This document shows positions 27,805-37,454 of a stretch of 64,000 nt of DNA, in pieces. The stretch is from Metallibacterium scheffleri (GTDB taxonomy: Bacteria > Pseudomonadota > Gammaproteobacteria > Xanthomonadales > Rhodanobacteraceae): assembly GCF_002077135.1 (NCBI RefSeq), contig NZ_LDOS01000001.1, forward strand, positions 632,219 to 696,218, read 5' to 3'. The notes below the pieces were generated by a model, which did not search any database, had not been told where the DNA came from, and was given only the letters and a program-made list of their open reading frames with translations. Each line of letters opens with the position of its first letter. Positions within the stretch are counted from its first letter, which is position 1. The position numbers were made by a program, and so were the translations under genes.

Positions 27805-28353
27805 TCAGTCGCTCGCCGCCGGCACGACGCCGGCCGGCACCGACCATGGCGGCGGCAATTCGCGTGCGCACAGGCGTTCGGCATGCACCACGAATTGGCG
27901 CAGCGCGCGCTGGTACACCTCGCGTTTGAACGCCACCACGGCTTCGCCCGGATACCAGAAATCCACCCAGCGCCAGGCATCGAACTCGGGATGATCGACC
28001 GCGTCCAGGCGCACCTGCGCGTCCTCGCCCATGAAGCGCAGCAGGTACCAGACCTGCTTCTGGCCCACGCACAACGGACGCTGGTGATGGCGCAGATAGC
28101 GATGCGGCAGGCGGTAGCGCAGCCAGCCCGGTGTGGACGCCAGCACCTCGACATGCGTTGCGCCGAGCCCGGTTTCCTCGGTCAGCTCGCGATGCATCGC
28201 CTCCAGCGGCGTCTCGTCGCTGCCGATGCCCCCTTGCGGAAATTGCCAACCGTCGCGCGTGATGCGGCGTGCCCAGAACACCCGGCCATCCGGATTGAGC
28301 AACACGATGCCCACATTGGGGCGGAAACCATCAGCGTCGATGACGTCGGACAT
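27805..28353 (-). CDS. rppH: RNA pyrophosphohydrolase
   Basis: A 182-residue Nudix enzyme that removes pyrophosphate from mRNA 5' ends to start decay. The N-terminus [21 protein letters not shown] and the Nudix box [20 protein letters not shown] followed by TGL are diagnostic. [14 protein letters not shown] is used as the start; an upstream ATG adds four residues. Confidence 0.92.
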   Translation of the reverse strand: MSDVIDADGFRPNVGIVLLNPDGRVFWARRITRDGWQFPQGGIGSDETPLEAMHRELTEETGLGATHVEVLASTPGWLRYRLPHRYLRHHQRPLCVGQKQVWYLLRFMGEDAQVRLDAVDHPEFDAWRWVDFWYPGEAVVAFKREVYQRALRQFVVHAERLCARELPPPWSVPAGVVPAASD

Positions 28354-28417
28354 GGCGCAGCGCACAAGAGGTGCGTCGATTCAAGCACGCGCACCCCGCA
28401 GCGGCAAGCGCCGCACC

Positions 28418-28446
28418 TTGCGTCAGTCGCGACGCACCCATAAAAT
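28418..28446 (+). promoter_or_regulatory. Promoter of tRNA-Met
   Basis: TTGCGT and TAAAAT are separated by 17 bp. The -10 ends 13 bp before the mature tRNA. Spacing and match are good for sigma-70. Confidence 0.7.
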
Positions 28447-28459
28447 CACCGGTTCGCGC

Positions 28460-28536
28460 GGCTATGTAGCTCAGCCGGTTAGAGCACAGCACTCATAATG
28501 CTGGGGTCGGTGGTTCGAGTCCACCCATAGCCACCA
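28460..28536 (+). tRNA. tRNA-Met (anticodon CAT)
   Basis: A 77-nt tRNA with encoded CCA. The acceptor stem pairs GGCTATG with CATAGCC, the anticodon loop is CTCATAA, and the T-loop is GGTTCGAGTCC. Overall it reads as elongator Met rather than initiator (acceptor begins with a paired G) or Ile2. Confidence 0.93.
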
Positions 28537-28642
28537 CCGCATCAGCGCGCCGCGCGATCACTCTGCAACCCGCACGCCGCCTCGCTGTCATGGCAACGAG
28601 CGTGTCCGAGCATGCCCCCGTTTTCGCGCGATTTCAAGCCTA

Positions 28643-28660
28643 CGTTTGGACGTCCAAACG
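28643..28660. repeat. Perfect 18-bp palindrome CGTTTGGACGTCCAAACG
   Basis: Each half-site is CGTTTGGAC. A perfect dyad of this size is typical of a dimeric repressor operator, but no repressor gene is adjacent. Confidence 0.75.
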
Positions 28661-28758
28661 ACGCTGTGACAGTTTCTGTGACACTCCGCTGCGTCACAGA
28701 TCTCATCGAACCGTGAGAATGACCCCGGCAGAGGTCGTGCTGGGGTCGCATTTTCACC

Positions 28759-28875
28759 CGACCCAAGCACTGTTTTTTGTCACAACTTCGGACGTGTCAC
28801 AGCGTGTGCTGGAGTCATGCCGAAACGCGACCCAAGCACTGTTTTCCGTCACAGCCTTGGGCATGTCACAGGAGC
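28759..28875. repeat. 48-bp imperfect direct repeat, two copies
   Basis: Copies at 28759-28806 and 28828-28875 both begin CGACCCAAGCACTGTTTT and carry GTCACA and TGTCACAG at the same spacing, suggesting a local duplication. A partial third sequence with the TGTCACAG element follows. Confidence 0.65.
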
Positions 28876-29411
28876 ACATGCAGTGCTGAGGTCAATTCGC
28901 GGTCTGTGACACAGCCGTTGTCACAGACTTCGGAGAGAACAACGCGCACGCCTCCAGCACACCTGTCAGATCTGTGGCGCGATGCAATCAGGTACCACTC
29001 GCGACGCGCTTGGCATGGTCACCGACACGCCCAAACCCACAGACGGCGATCAAGTTGGCCAGGTCATAGGGCAGCAGTCCAGCTATTGACCCGGGACTTA
29101 CCGCGCGTTCGAGATTTATCAGTCCTGGAGCATGGTGCGCGACGACAAGGTTGAATGCCGCAACAGTCGGATATGACGACCGTCGGCGCTTGCTGATCAA
29201 CGTGGAACTCGCAGGGCTGGTCACCATTTCGCCGCCGGGAGGTGCCGCACCTCCCCATCGTCAATTTTCAACGCGCGCCAACAACGCGGGTGCCAACAGC
29301 GTTCTGCACGTGCCCGCGCGTCTGCCATCACCGGCAATCTTGCCGCACGACCATAGGCTGAGCCCGGTGCCTTAGGGTGCTGCTCCATCGCTTTCTGCAC
29401 GGAGTGGCGTC

Positions 29412-32291
29412 ATGTCGTATCGCAATATCGTTTCGTTGGCTTGCTTGTCCCTGTTGGTCCTCATCCTCACGGCTTGCTCGGGCGGCGGCGCCAACGTCCA
29501 GCCCAATGTGCCCGCGTCGCCCTCCACGACGAGCAATCCACCACCGCCGACAACCGTGCCGCCGCCGACCACGGTGTACAGCTATCCCGAGTACAGCCAG
29601 ATCATCCCGACGGGTGTGCAAGTAGCGCAGACCGGAACGGCTTGCGATGGCCATGGATGCACCGGTGCCGGAGTCAAAGTCGGGGTTCTCGACAGCGGCG
29701 CCAATCCCGCAATCCCCAGTCTCTCGGGCAAGATCGCGTGGTTCAAGTCCTATCTCACGCCGTCGACGGGCACGACAGCGAATGACTCCTACGGTCATGG
29801 CAGTTTCATTAGCCAGATCATCGCCGGGATGGCCAATCCGTCGGTGGGCTTTCAGGGTGGCGTGGCGCCAGGCGCGTCGCTGTATGAAGCGCAGATCTGC
29901 AACAGCACAGGCGGCTGCGTGTACTCCGCACAAAACTATGAGGACCTCTACGGTCAGGGCGTCACGATCTATAACATGAGCTTTGGCCCGACCGACAATG
30001 CCGCGACCGCGGCATCGGCGGTATTCCAGGGTGAAGCGAACATCTTCAACCCGCTGATCAATCTGAGCAACGGATTGTTTGTCGTCGCCGCGATGAATCA
30101 AGGTCAGCCCCAGCCAAGTTCCTTGGCCGCGCTACCTTACGGAGATTCGGCCGCTTTGCATAACTGGCTGGCCGTGGTCAACGTCAACATCGGTGCCAAA
30201 GGCGAAGTCGTCGGGCTCTGGAACACAGTCGGAAGCGAGCCGTCGAATGCGTGCGGCGTCGCCGCGGACTGGTGCATCAGTGCGCCAGGCTTCCTCGATG
30301 TGGATGGTGAGCCGGGATCAGCGCTTTGGTCGGGCACGAATGGTCTGGCGGGCGGCGTAGGTACCAGCTTTGCCACGGCCGTCATTACAGGCGTTGCCGC
30401 CCTGGTCCAACAAGCCTATCCATGGATGCAAGGCCCGCAACTGCAAGATACCCTGCTAACGACCGCCACGCCGATTGCCGATGGCAGCGGCAATACACCG
30501 AACGCGACCTTTGGCTGGGGACTGGTGAATGCCGGCAAGGCTGTCGAAGGCCCGGCCGCATTCCTGTTCGGCAACTTCGATGCCAACATTGGCGCCTTCG
30601 ACGGCACGTTCGCCAACGACATCGGCCCGGACCCACTGGGTGGTAATGACCCGGTCAACGGAAGCGGTGGATTGGTCCTGACCGGCACGACCGGCACGCT
30701 CACGCTGACCGGCACCAACACCTATAGCGGCGACACAACGGTCAATAGCGGCAACTTGTGGCTGTCCGGCTCGGTGGCCAGCAACGTCACGATCAGCGGT
30801 GGCAGCTTCGGCGGCCCCGGCGCGATCAATGGCAGCGTGACCAACACCGGCGGCACGCTGATCAGCCAGGCCGCCGTGGGCGGCCAGGGCCTGACCCTCA
30901 CCGGCAACTACACAGCCAACAGCGCCAGCACGACCGCGATCGCGCTGGGCAACCCGCTCACCGTGGACGGCAGTGCCAGCCTGGCCGGCATCCTCGAGAT
31001 CCTCGCGCCGGCGACGACCTACACGCCGACCAGCACCGAGACGCTGATCAACTATGGCAGCGAGACCGGCAGCTTCGGCTCGCAGACGTACGGCGCCGGC
31101 GTGTTCTGGACGGTGAGCAACCTCAGCTATGGCAGCAAGGCGCTGACGGCGACCGTTACCGCCAGCAACGTCGCGCAGACTTCCGCGCTGCTGCCGGGTG
31201 CCGATGCGGTCACGCTGGCCACGGCGCAGGGCGTGCAGGCGTCGTTGCAACAGGCCAACGGCTGGAATACCGCGCAGCGTGCAGCGCATGCCGGCTTCCT
31301 GACCAACGCCGCGCAGTTCCTGGCGGCGCGCACCGATGCGCAGGCCAACGCCAGCCTGGGCAGCCTCTCCGGCGAGATCTACGGAACCACCCGTGCGCTG
31401 GAAGTGCAGCAGGCGCTGGACACCGACCAGACGCTGGCCGATCGCGTCAATGCGCTGGGTGAGGGCACGCGGCCCGGCGTGTGGATTCAGGCCACGGGCG
31501 GCTCGGGCACTTCGCGGCAGGCCGGCACGGCCACGGCGCACGACAACCTGGGCGGCGTGATGGCGGGTGTGGATGTTCCCGTCGCCCGCCACATCCAGAT
31601 CGGCGCCGCGCTGAGCCGCAGCCACCTCGATGCGACGCTGGACGGTCTCGCTGGCCGCATCGATGGCGCACTCGACACCGTGGCGGTCTATGGCCGCGCC
31701 GGTCACGCGCAGGGTGTCTATCTGTCGGGCCGCGCCAGCGAAGGCCGACTCACCGCCAACATCGAGCGCACGGTGCTGCTGGGCAACTCCCTGCAGAGCC
31801 TGGCCAGCAACCGCACCGACACGATCACGGCGGGCACGCTGGAGCTGGGCGACACGCTGGGCCACTGGACGCCATATGCGGATCTGACCGGCATCCGGCT
31901 GCACCAGGCAGCGTACACCGAGGCGGGCGCATCCGGCTTCGGCCTCACCGCGGCGGCGCAGAGCCACACCGCCAGCTACGCGACGCTCGGCCTGCGCTAC
32001 GGCACGGACTTCGACTGGGCGTTGGGCCGCAGCAGCCTGTCCGGCTGGCTGGCCTGGCAGCGCGTGCTGTCGGGTGCGAACCTGGGCTTCACGGCGGCCT
32101 TCGCCGGCACGCCGACGGCCACGTTCACGGCGCAAGGCCAGAGCCTGGTGCGCAATACGCTCGAGGGCGGCGTGGATCTCGACACGCGCTTCAACCGCAC
32201 CTGGACGGGCTTCATCGACTTGGGCCTGGCGCGGGCGCGCGGCGCGTTCGTGAGCAAGCTGGCCAACGTCGGCCTCGAGGCGCGGTTCTGA
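29412..32291 (+). CDS. Subtilisin-like autotransporter with lipobox
   Basis: A 959-residue exported serine protease. It starts with a lipoprotein-type signal (LLVLILTACSGGG, Cys22), then a Pro/Thr-rich linker, an S8 peptidase domain (about 70-385: Asp in VGVLDSGAN, His in DSYGHGSFIS, Ser in GVGTSFATAVITG), a repeat-rich passenger with autotransporter-type GTNTYSGDTTVNSG, and a C-terminal beta-barrel (about 690-959) that ends in Phe. This gives a surface protease that is also lipidated, as in NalP/SphB1-type proteins. The Ala/Thr/Gly-rich passenger is relatively short. Confidence 0.87.
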   Translation: MSYRNIVSLACLSLLVLILTACSGGGANVQPNVPASPSTTSNPPPPTTVPPPTTVYSYPEYSQIIPTGVQVAQTGTACDGHGCTGAGVKVGVLDSGANPAIPSLSGKIAWFKSYLTPSTGTTANDSYGHGSFISQIIAGMANPSVGFQGGVAPGASLYEAQICNSTGGCVYSAQNYEDLYGQGVTIYNMSFGPTDNAATAASAVFQGEANIFNPLINLSNGLFVVAAMNQGQPQPSSLAALPYGDSAALHNWLAVVNVNIGAKGEVVGLWNTVGSEPSNACGVAADWCISAPGFLDVDGEPGSALWSGTNGLAGGVGTSFATAVITGVAALVQQAYPWMQGPQLQDTLLTTATPIADGSGNTPNATFGWGLVNAGKAVEGPAAFLFGNFDANIGAFDGTFANDIGPDPLGGNDPVNGSGGLVLTGTTGTLTLTGTNTYSGDTTVNSGNLWLSGSVASNVTISGGSFGGPGAINGSVTNTGGTLISQAAVGGQGLTLTGNYTANSASTTAIALGNPLTVDGSASLAGILEILAPATTYTPTSTETLINYGSETGSFGSQTYGAGVFWTVSNLSYGSKALTATVTASNVAQTSALLPGADAVTLATAQGVQASLQQANGWNTAQRAAHAGFLTNAAQFLAARTDAQANASLGSLSGEIYGTTRALEVQQALDTDQTLADRVNALGEGTRPGVWIQATGGSGTSRQAGTATAHDNLGGVMAGVDVPVARHIQIGAALSRSHLDATLDGLAGRIDGALDTVAVYGRAGHAQGVYLSGRASEGRLTANIERTVLLGNSLQSLASNRTDTITAGTLELGDTLGHWTPYADLTGIRLHQAAYTEAGASGFGLTAAAQSHTASYATLGLRYGTDFDWALGRSSLSGWLAWQRVLSGANLGFTAAFAGTPTATFTAQGQSLVRNTLEGGVDLDTRFNRTWTGFIDLGLARARGAFVSKLANVGLEARF

Positions 32292-32416
32292 TCAATGTCG
32301 CCGACACGCGGTATGTGCATCGATTCGATGCACGCATCGACAAACACTCTTCGATCAAGTCGTTTGCATCCAAGTCAAACCTACCATTCCAGCTATTCCC
32401 AATCACAGGAGAAACC

Positions 32417-33046
32417 ATGATGAACACTTTCCGCACGCTTGCCCTGATCGCTGCGATCACGTTGTGCACACTGGCACTCGCCGGCTGCAGCTCATCGCCC
32501 AGTGCATCCAATTTCCAGACAGCCATCCAGCATCGTTTCGACACGCATGATCCGAAGTGCATGTTCTATTCCAACTACCCGAAGCCCGGTCATGACACCG
32601 CGTTCGATTTCATGGCTATGGACGAGGTCAGCCAGGCGCTTGCCCATGCCGGCTTGTTCGCTACAACTGTGTACAAGGTGCTGCCGCCGGAGAAGGCATC
32701 GTTTCTGTCGTCTGCGCAACCCGCGAAGACGCTCTACAACTACGCACTGACGCCGATGGGCAAACGTTACTACTCGGTAAAGAACAAGTGCTTTGGTTTC
32801 AAGCGTGAGGTGGTCGCTATCACCAACTATGCCAAGGAAGACAGCTCGAACTATGAGGTTGATTTCACTTACAAGTACATCGTCCCGGCGTGGGCCAAGC
32901 AGCCCGGGGTCGTCAACGTAGTCAGTCAGATTCCGATTTTCCTGAGCTACAAGGAGTACTTGAAGTCAGGCGGCAAGCCAATCAAGAAGAAGGCTGCCAT
33001 GACGCTGACGCACAATGGATGGAGGGCGGTATTCATGGACTTCTGA
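32417..33046 (+). CDS. Putative lipoprotein of unknown function
   Basis: A 209-residue protein with a lipoprotein signal peptide (ALIAAITLCTLALAGCSSSPS, predicted lipidated Cys near residue 21). The rest has no recognised domain: a mixed alpha/beta region with YSNYPKPGHDTAFDFMAMDE and a Lys/Tyr-rich C-terminal half. AGGAGA precedes the ATG by 5-6 bp. It follows the autotransporter on the same strand with a 125-bp gap; no functional link is evident. Confidence 0.7.
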   Translation: MMNTFRTLALIAAITLCTLALAGCSSSPSASNFQTAIQHRFDTHDPKCMFYSNYPKPGHDTAFDFMAMDEVSQALAHAGLFATTVYKVLPPEKASFLSSAQPAKTLYNYALTPMGKRYYSVKNKCFGFKREVVAITNYAKEDSSNYEVDFTYKYIVPAWAKQPGVVNVVSQIPIFLSYKEYLKSGGKPIKKKAAMTLTHNGWRAVFMDF

Positions 33047-33140
33047 GCACGAGAAAGGGAGGCGCCTGTCCGCGGCTCACCCACAACGGCAGGCCGTGTG
33101 ACGGCTGCTACACAGAGCCGATCACACAGGGACTGCTGGG

Positions 33141-33160
33141 GCAAGACAAGGATGTCTTGC
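33141..33160. other. Perfect 8-bp-stem hairpin
   Basis: GCAAGACA-AGGA-TGTCTTGC lies between the lipoprotein gene and the NERD-helicase gene. There is no T-run, so it is either a weak terminator or a structured leader. Confidence 0.4.
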
Positions 33161-33267
33161 TGCCTGCCTATCGCCGGCCCGCCCGGCGCACAGACGCATC
33201 AGGCCGCCCCGCGCGGGGCGATCCGCATGGATAATCCCCGGCAAGTTCCATGCCTTGGAGGGGGAGA

Positions 33268-35142
33268 ATGGCCAAGCTGGTGCCCGCGCGCAGTACGTGT
33301 TTGCGACGCATGACGTCGGGTGAACGACGATTCTCGGAGCGACTCGAGCAAAAACTCGAGGATGACTATCTGCTCTGGTACGACGTGCCCATCGGGCTCA
33401 AGCAGCGCCAGCCCGACTTCGTCATCCTGCATCCACGGCGTGGCCTGCTCGTGCTCGAAGTCAAGGACTGGAAGCTCGAGACGATCCGCGAGGCCAATCG
33501 CAAGTCGTTCACTCTTCTCACCGATCGCGGCCTAGTCACCGTCATCAACCCACAGCAGCAGGCTCGTGTCTATGCGCTGGAGGTGAAAATCGTGCTCGAG
33601 GCCGACAGCGCCATGCGCCATCCGCCCGGCAGCCCACATGCCGGGCAATTGGTGATGCCCTGGGGTTTCGGTGTGGTGCTGACCCACATCACTCGAAGGC
33701 AATTTACCGAGGCGCAACTCGACCAGGTTATCGAGCCGCATCTGGTCTTATGCAAGGACGAAATCGTCGAAACGGTCGACGCCGAAGCATTGCAGCGCCG
33801 GCTATGGTCGATGCTTCCGCAACCCTTTGGCTGCGTGCTCAGCCTGCCGCAGATCGACCGCGTGCGCTGGCTGCTGTTCCCGGAAATCCGCGTGGCCCCG
33901 GGTGAAGGCCAGTTTGGCCTGTTCGATGCCGCATCCCAGCCCAACGTTATGCCCTTGGCCATCCCCGATCTGGTCAAGGTCATGGACATGCAGCAGGAGT
34001 CATTGGCGCGCTCACTGGGTGAAGGCCACCGCATCATCCACGGCGTGGCCGGATCGGGCAAGACCATGATCCTCGGCTACCGTTGTCTGCACCTTGCACG
34101 CATGGTCAGCAAGCCGGTGCTGGTGCTTTGCTACAACACCACGCTCGCTGCGCGCCTTGGCCAGATCGTCCATGGCTATGGCCTTGCGCACAAAGTGCAG
34201 GTCCACCACTTCCACGAGTGGTGCAGGCGCATGCTGGACGCCTATCACGTCTGTCTGCCGGCGTCGGGCGAACGTTACTTCGATGCGCTCGCGCCGGCCT
34301 TGATGCGCGCACTCGAGCAAGGCCAGGTGCCGCGTGCGCAATACAGCGCCGTGCTCATCGACGAGGGCCACGATTTCAAGTCCGACTGGTATCGTCTGGT
34401 CGTGCACATGCTCGATCCGTCCAGCAACGCGCTGCTGGTGTTGTATGACGACGCGCAAAACATCTACGGCACGCCGGCGCGGCGCGGATTCACATGGAAG
34501 AGCGTGGGCATCGAGGCCGTGGGCCATACCACGATCCTCAAGCTCAACTACCGCAACACGCTCGAGATACTCAGCGTCGCGCGGCATTTTGCTGAGGTCT
34601 TGCTGCACGAACAGAGCAGCGACGACGACGGAGTGCCCCTGATCGTGCCGCAAAGTTCGGGGCGCCACGGACCAGTGCCCGAACTGTTTGCCTTTCGCAA
34701 CCAGCGCGACGAATGCAAGGCCATCGTTCAATGCATCCAGGATGCGCTGGATCGCGGCACGCAGCCGTGCGACATCGCGGTGCTTTACCGCACGCACCGC
34801 GAGGGCGATGCGCTCGCGCAACAGCTTGCCCATGCCGGCATTGCCGTCTGCGTCGCGCAAACGCGCGCCGGCAAGGCGGCCCTGTTCAGCGACGACCGTT
34901 GCATCAAGCTGATGACTCAGCACAGCAGCAAGGGCCTCGAATTTCCAATGGTCATCATTTACGGCCTTGGTCAGCTCCCGCACCCCCGCGAAGATGCAGT
35001 GCATGAAGCGCGGTTACTGTACGTGGCCATGACACGCGCCACAGAACGCCTCCTGCTGTTTCACCACGACGAGTCAGCCTTTACCATGCGCCTGGACAGC
35101 GCAATTCAGCGCACCTTGCACGCGCGTGACAGCGCCGCTTGA
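33268..35142 (+). CDS. NERD nuclease-related domain fused to SF1 helicase
   Basis: A 624-residue protein. The N-terminal NERD domain (about 10-150) has the nuclease-like QPDFVILH...LLVLEVKDWK pattern. The SF1 helicase core follows: Walker A HGVAGSGKTMILG, motif II VLIDEGHDFKSDW, motif III-like LYDDAQNIYG, motif V MTQHSSKGLEFPMVIIYG and motif VI LLYVAMTRATERL. Proteins of this design are common in defence islands and are presumed to act on foreign DNA. The start at 33268 is supported by TTGGAGGGGGAGA just upstream. It lies directly upstream of the CRISPR genes, on the same strand. Confidence 0.85.
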   Translation: MAKLVPARSTCLRRMTSGERRFSERLEQKLEDDYLLWYDVPIGLKQRQPDFVILHPRRGLLVLEVKDWKLETIREANRKSFTLLTDRGLVTVINPQQQARVYALEVKIVLEADSAMRHPPGSPHAGQLVMPWGFGVVLTHITRRQFTEAQLDQVIEPHLVLCKDEIVETVDAEALQRRLWSMLPQPFGCVLSLPQIDRVRWLLFPEIRVAPGEGQFGLFDAASQPNVMPLAIPDLVKVMDMQQESLARSLGEGHRIIHGVAGSGKTMILGYRCLHLARMVSKPVLVLCYNTTLAARLGQIVHGYGLAHKVQVHHFHEWCRRMLDAYHVCLPASGERYFDALAPALMRALEQGQVPRAQYSAVLIDEGHDFKSDWYRLVVHMLDPSSNALLVLYDDAQNIYGTPARRGFTWKSVGIEAVGHTTILKLNYRNTLEILSVARHFAEVLLHEQSSDDDGVPLIVPQSSGRHGPVPELFAFRNQRDECKAIVQCIQDALDRGTQPCDIAVLYRTHREGDALAQQLAHAGIAVCVAQTRAGKAALFSDDRCIKLMTQHSSKGLEFPMVIIYGLGQLPHPREDAVHEARLLYVAMTRATERLLLFHHDESAFTMRLDSAIQRTLHARDSAA

Positions 35143-35259
35143 GACGCGCCGGCTCTCAAGCAAGGGAGGCCCAGGTCAACCTCGTGGCAAACTTGTCGCG
35201 CGGATGCAGCGCATCCTGATCGCGCATGCTTGCTTCATACCCGTGTCCAATCGAATCCC

Positions 35260-36396
35260 ATGAAACCAGCCAACGAACGCCGCATCCTGCTTTGCGCCAC
35301 CGGCCTCTCGCCGCAAGTGGTCACCGAAACCCTGTATGCCCTCGCTGTGCGCCAGCGCCCGGCGTGGGTGCCCAGTGAAATCCACATCATCACCACACGC
35401 GAGGGCGCGCATCGTGCGCGGCTCACCCTGATGCAAGATGGCAAAGGTGCCGTCGCAAGTCTGTGCGCCGATTACACGCTGCGGCCCCCACGTTTCGACG
35501 AGACTTGTCTGCATGTCGTCCAAGGCGCCGATGGCAAAGCACTCGAGGACATTCACGACGCCGATGACAACACCGCCTGCGCCGATGCCATGGTGCGCAT
35601 GGTGCGTGAATTCAGCGCTGATGCGCATAGCGCCCTGCACGTATCCATCGCGGGAGGACGCAAGACCATGGGTTACCTGCTCGGCTACGCGCTGACCCTG
35701 TTTGGCCGTCCACAGGACCGGCTCTCGCATGTGCTGGTCGATGCCGATTTTGAATCCCACCCGGAGTTTTTCTATCCCACACCGCACACCCGGGTGCTTT
35801 ACGCCACACGCGACCAGCGCCCGCTCGATGCCAAGAGCGCGCAGGTGCAACTGGTGGACATACCCTTTGTCAGCCTGCGCAGCGGCGTCACCGATCAACT
35901 CGCCAGCGACACCGGCATCAGCTTCAGCGAGGCCGTGCGCAAGGCATCCGTATTGGTGGCCACGCACAATGTGCGCGTCGATGTGCAAGCGCGCACGCTG
36001 CGCTACGCCGAGTTCGACATCGCGCTCAAACCGCTGGCATTTCTCGTATGGCTTTGGCTCGCACTGCGCGCGCAGCATGGCGAAGGACCGGTATCGCGCC
36101 ACCTGTTCAACACCGATCCTGCGCTGCGCACTGGTCTCTGCCGCAGCGTGAAACCCCATCTGGCCGAAATGAGTGCTCTGGCGGCGCAACTCGACAATTT
36201 GCACGACGACGAAAAGTCCGCGCTGAACACCGACGGCTCGAAATGGCTGGGTGAGCGCGTCAACGAAATCAACAAAGATATCGAGGCCGCCCTGGGGACA
36301 CGTGGGCGCACACTGCTGGGCGTTGCCACGCTTGGCCCGCGCGCACGCTCCGTTTACGCGCTCAACCTCTCGCCCGGACGCATCGAGTTCGTCTGA
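35260..36396 (+). CDS. CRISPR-associated CARF protein, TIGR02584/NE0113 type
   Basis: A 378-residue protein. The N-terminal CARF-like Rossmann domain has ILLCATGLSPQVVTETLYAL and VSIAGGRKTMGYLLGYALTL, typical of the NE0113 family that NCBI names ring nuclease Csm6. The C-terminal part (about 215-378) is helical with no HEPN RxxxxH motif that I can see. It probably binds cyclic oligoadenylate; whether it degrades the signal or acts as effector is not decided by sequence. It is 3 bp upstream of cas6. An in-frame TTG at 35230 is a less likely start. Confidence 0.75.
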   Translation: MKPANERRILLCATGLSPQVVTETLYALAVRQRPAWVPSEIHIITTREGAHRARLTLMQDGKGAVASLCADYTLRPPRFDETCLHVVQGADGKALEDIHDADDNTACADAMVRMVREFSADAHSALHVSIAGGRKTMGYLLGYALTLFGRPQDRLSHVLVDADFESHPEFFYPTPHTRVLYATRDQRPLDAKSAQVQLVDIPFVSLRSGVTDQLASDTGISFSEAVRKASVLVATHNVRVDVQARTLRYAEFDIALKPLAFLVWLWLALRAQHGEGPVSRHLFNTDPALRTGLCRSVKPHLAEMSALAAQLDNLHDDEKSALNTDGSKWLGERVNEINKDIEAALGTRGRTLLGVATLGPRARSVYALNLSPGRIEFV

Positions 36397-36399
36397 GCC

Positions 36400-37362
36400 A
36401 TGCCCGGCTCTCCCATCCCCGGCGCGCCGCTGCCCAACCCGTTTCCGGTGGCGCGTTATCGCCTGCACTGCCGCGTCGAGCGTGCGCTGCATCTGCCCGA
36501 CTACGCCGGCTCCACCTTGCGCGGAGTTTTGGGCCATGCCCTGAAAGATCTGGTCTGCGTCACCCGCCAGCCCGTCTGCGAGCCCTGCGCGTTCTACCGC
36601 AGCTGCGTCTATCCGTCCATCTTCGAGCGCCCGGCGCCAGTGGGCTATCCCGCGGCAGCCCTCCGCCACGCACCCAACCCGTTTGCCGTCGAGCCCGCCG
36701 GCTGGGGCGCACTGCATCTATCCAGCGGCGCCGATTTTCACTTCGACCTCGTGCTCATCGGCCCGGCACTGGTGCAGTTGCCCCTGATTGTGCGCGCCTG
36801 GCAGAAGGGCCTTGCGCGCAACGTCGGGGGCGGTCAGGGCAGCGCACGCGTGCAGCGCGTGCAGCACTTGGAAAGCGGCCATGTCATCTGGTGCGAAGAC
36901 GCCGACTCGTTTCTTGCGCACAACCAGGCCGTAGCGCTGCCCACACCCGACAGCGCGCCTGCGCAGGTCACGCTCGAGTTCATCACCCCGCTGCGCCTGC
37001 AGCAGCAGGGTCGCGTACTCGACGCCAGTGCCATCACCGCCGGCGACGTACTCATTGCCCTGCTGCGCCGTGCCGCGCTGCTGCTGGAGTTGCAATTGGG
37101 TCGCGCCACCGGCTGGTGCTTTGACGACTTGCATGCACAGGCGCGCGCGACACGCGGCAGCGGCTCGCTGCGCTGGCGCGACTGGACGCGCTATTCCAAC
37201 CGGCAACAGCGCGCCATGACCCTCGGCGGCATGGTTGGCTGCTACACCATCACCGACATCGCCGGCGCCTGGTGGCCTCTGCTCTACCTCGGCCAGTGGC
37301 TGCATGTGGGCAAGAACGCCAGCTTTGGCATGGGTGGTTACCGCATCAGCGCCGCCGGTTGA
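36400..37362 (+). CDS. cas6: CRISPR pre-crRNA endoribonuclease Cas6
   Basis: A 320-residue RAMP protein. PDYAGSTLRGVLGHALKDLVC resembles the N-terminal region of the Cas6 family PF10040, with a Cys cluster (CVTRQPVCEPCAFYRSC) typical of this group. The C-terminal Gly-rich loop is GKNASFGMGGYRI. It should cut pre-crRNA in each repeat 8 nt before the repeat end and leave an ATTAAGAC handle. It follows the CARF gene by 3 bp and precedes cas2. Confidence 0.85.
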   Translation: MPGSPIPGAPLPNPFPVARYRLHCRVERALHLPDYAGSTLRGVLGHALKDLVCVTRQPVCEPCAFYRSCVYPSIFERPAPVGYPAAALRHAPNPFAVEPAGWGALHLSSGADFHFDLVLIGPALVQLPLIVRAWQKGLARNVGGGQGSARVQRVQHLESGHVIWCEDADSFLAHNQAVALPTPDSAPAQVTLEFITPLRLQQQGRVLDASAITAGDVLIALLRRAALLLELQLGRATGWCFDDLHAQARATRGSGSLRWRDWTRYSNRQQRAMTLGGMVGCYTITDIAGAWWPLLYLGQWLHVGKNASFGMGGYRISAAG

Positions 37363-37454
37363 GCCCCGTCGCCTTCACGCGACGCGCGCCGAAACACGGC
37401 GTCGCAATCTTGCCACCCAACTCTGGCCGCGGTGCCGGCTGTTCCAATGGCGCC

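Larger units (their letters stand above)
28537..29411. other. 875-bp non-coding stretch rich in TGTCAC motifs
   Basis: No credible gene is seen on either strand. The left part holds a perfect 18-bp palindrome and a long run of TGTCAC/GTGACA motifs in both orientations (about ten copies between 28663 and 28930). The right part (29000-29400) is featureless apart from the 5' region of the autotransporter gene. Confidence 0.6.

Noticed and set aside
28460-28536. tRNA-Met as attachment site for the island
   Set aside because: No second copy of the tRNA 3' end was seen near the integrase at 60.7 kb or elsewhere in the window.
35260-36396. HEPN-type Csm6 RNase
   Set aside because: No RxxxxH motif was found in the C-terminal half, so an RNase claim is not supported.
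37272-37454. Longer N-terminus for the first cas2
   Set aside because: The extra residues overlap the end of cas6 in another frame and do not look like Cas2; the ATG at 37455 gives the standard start.
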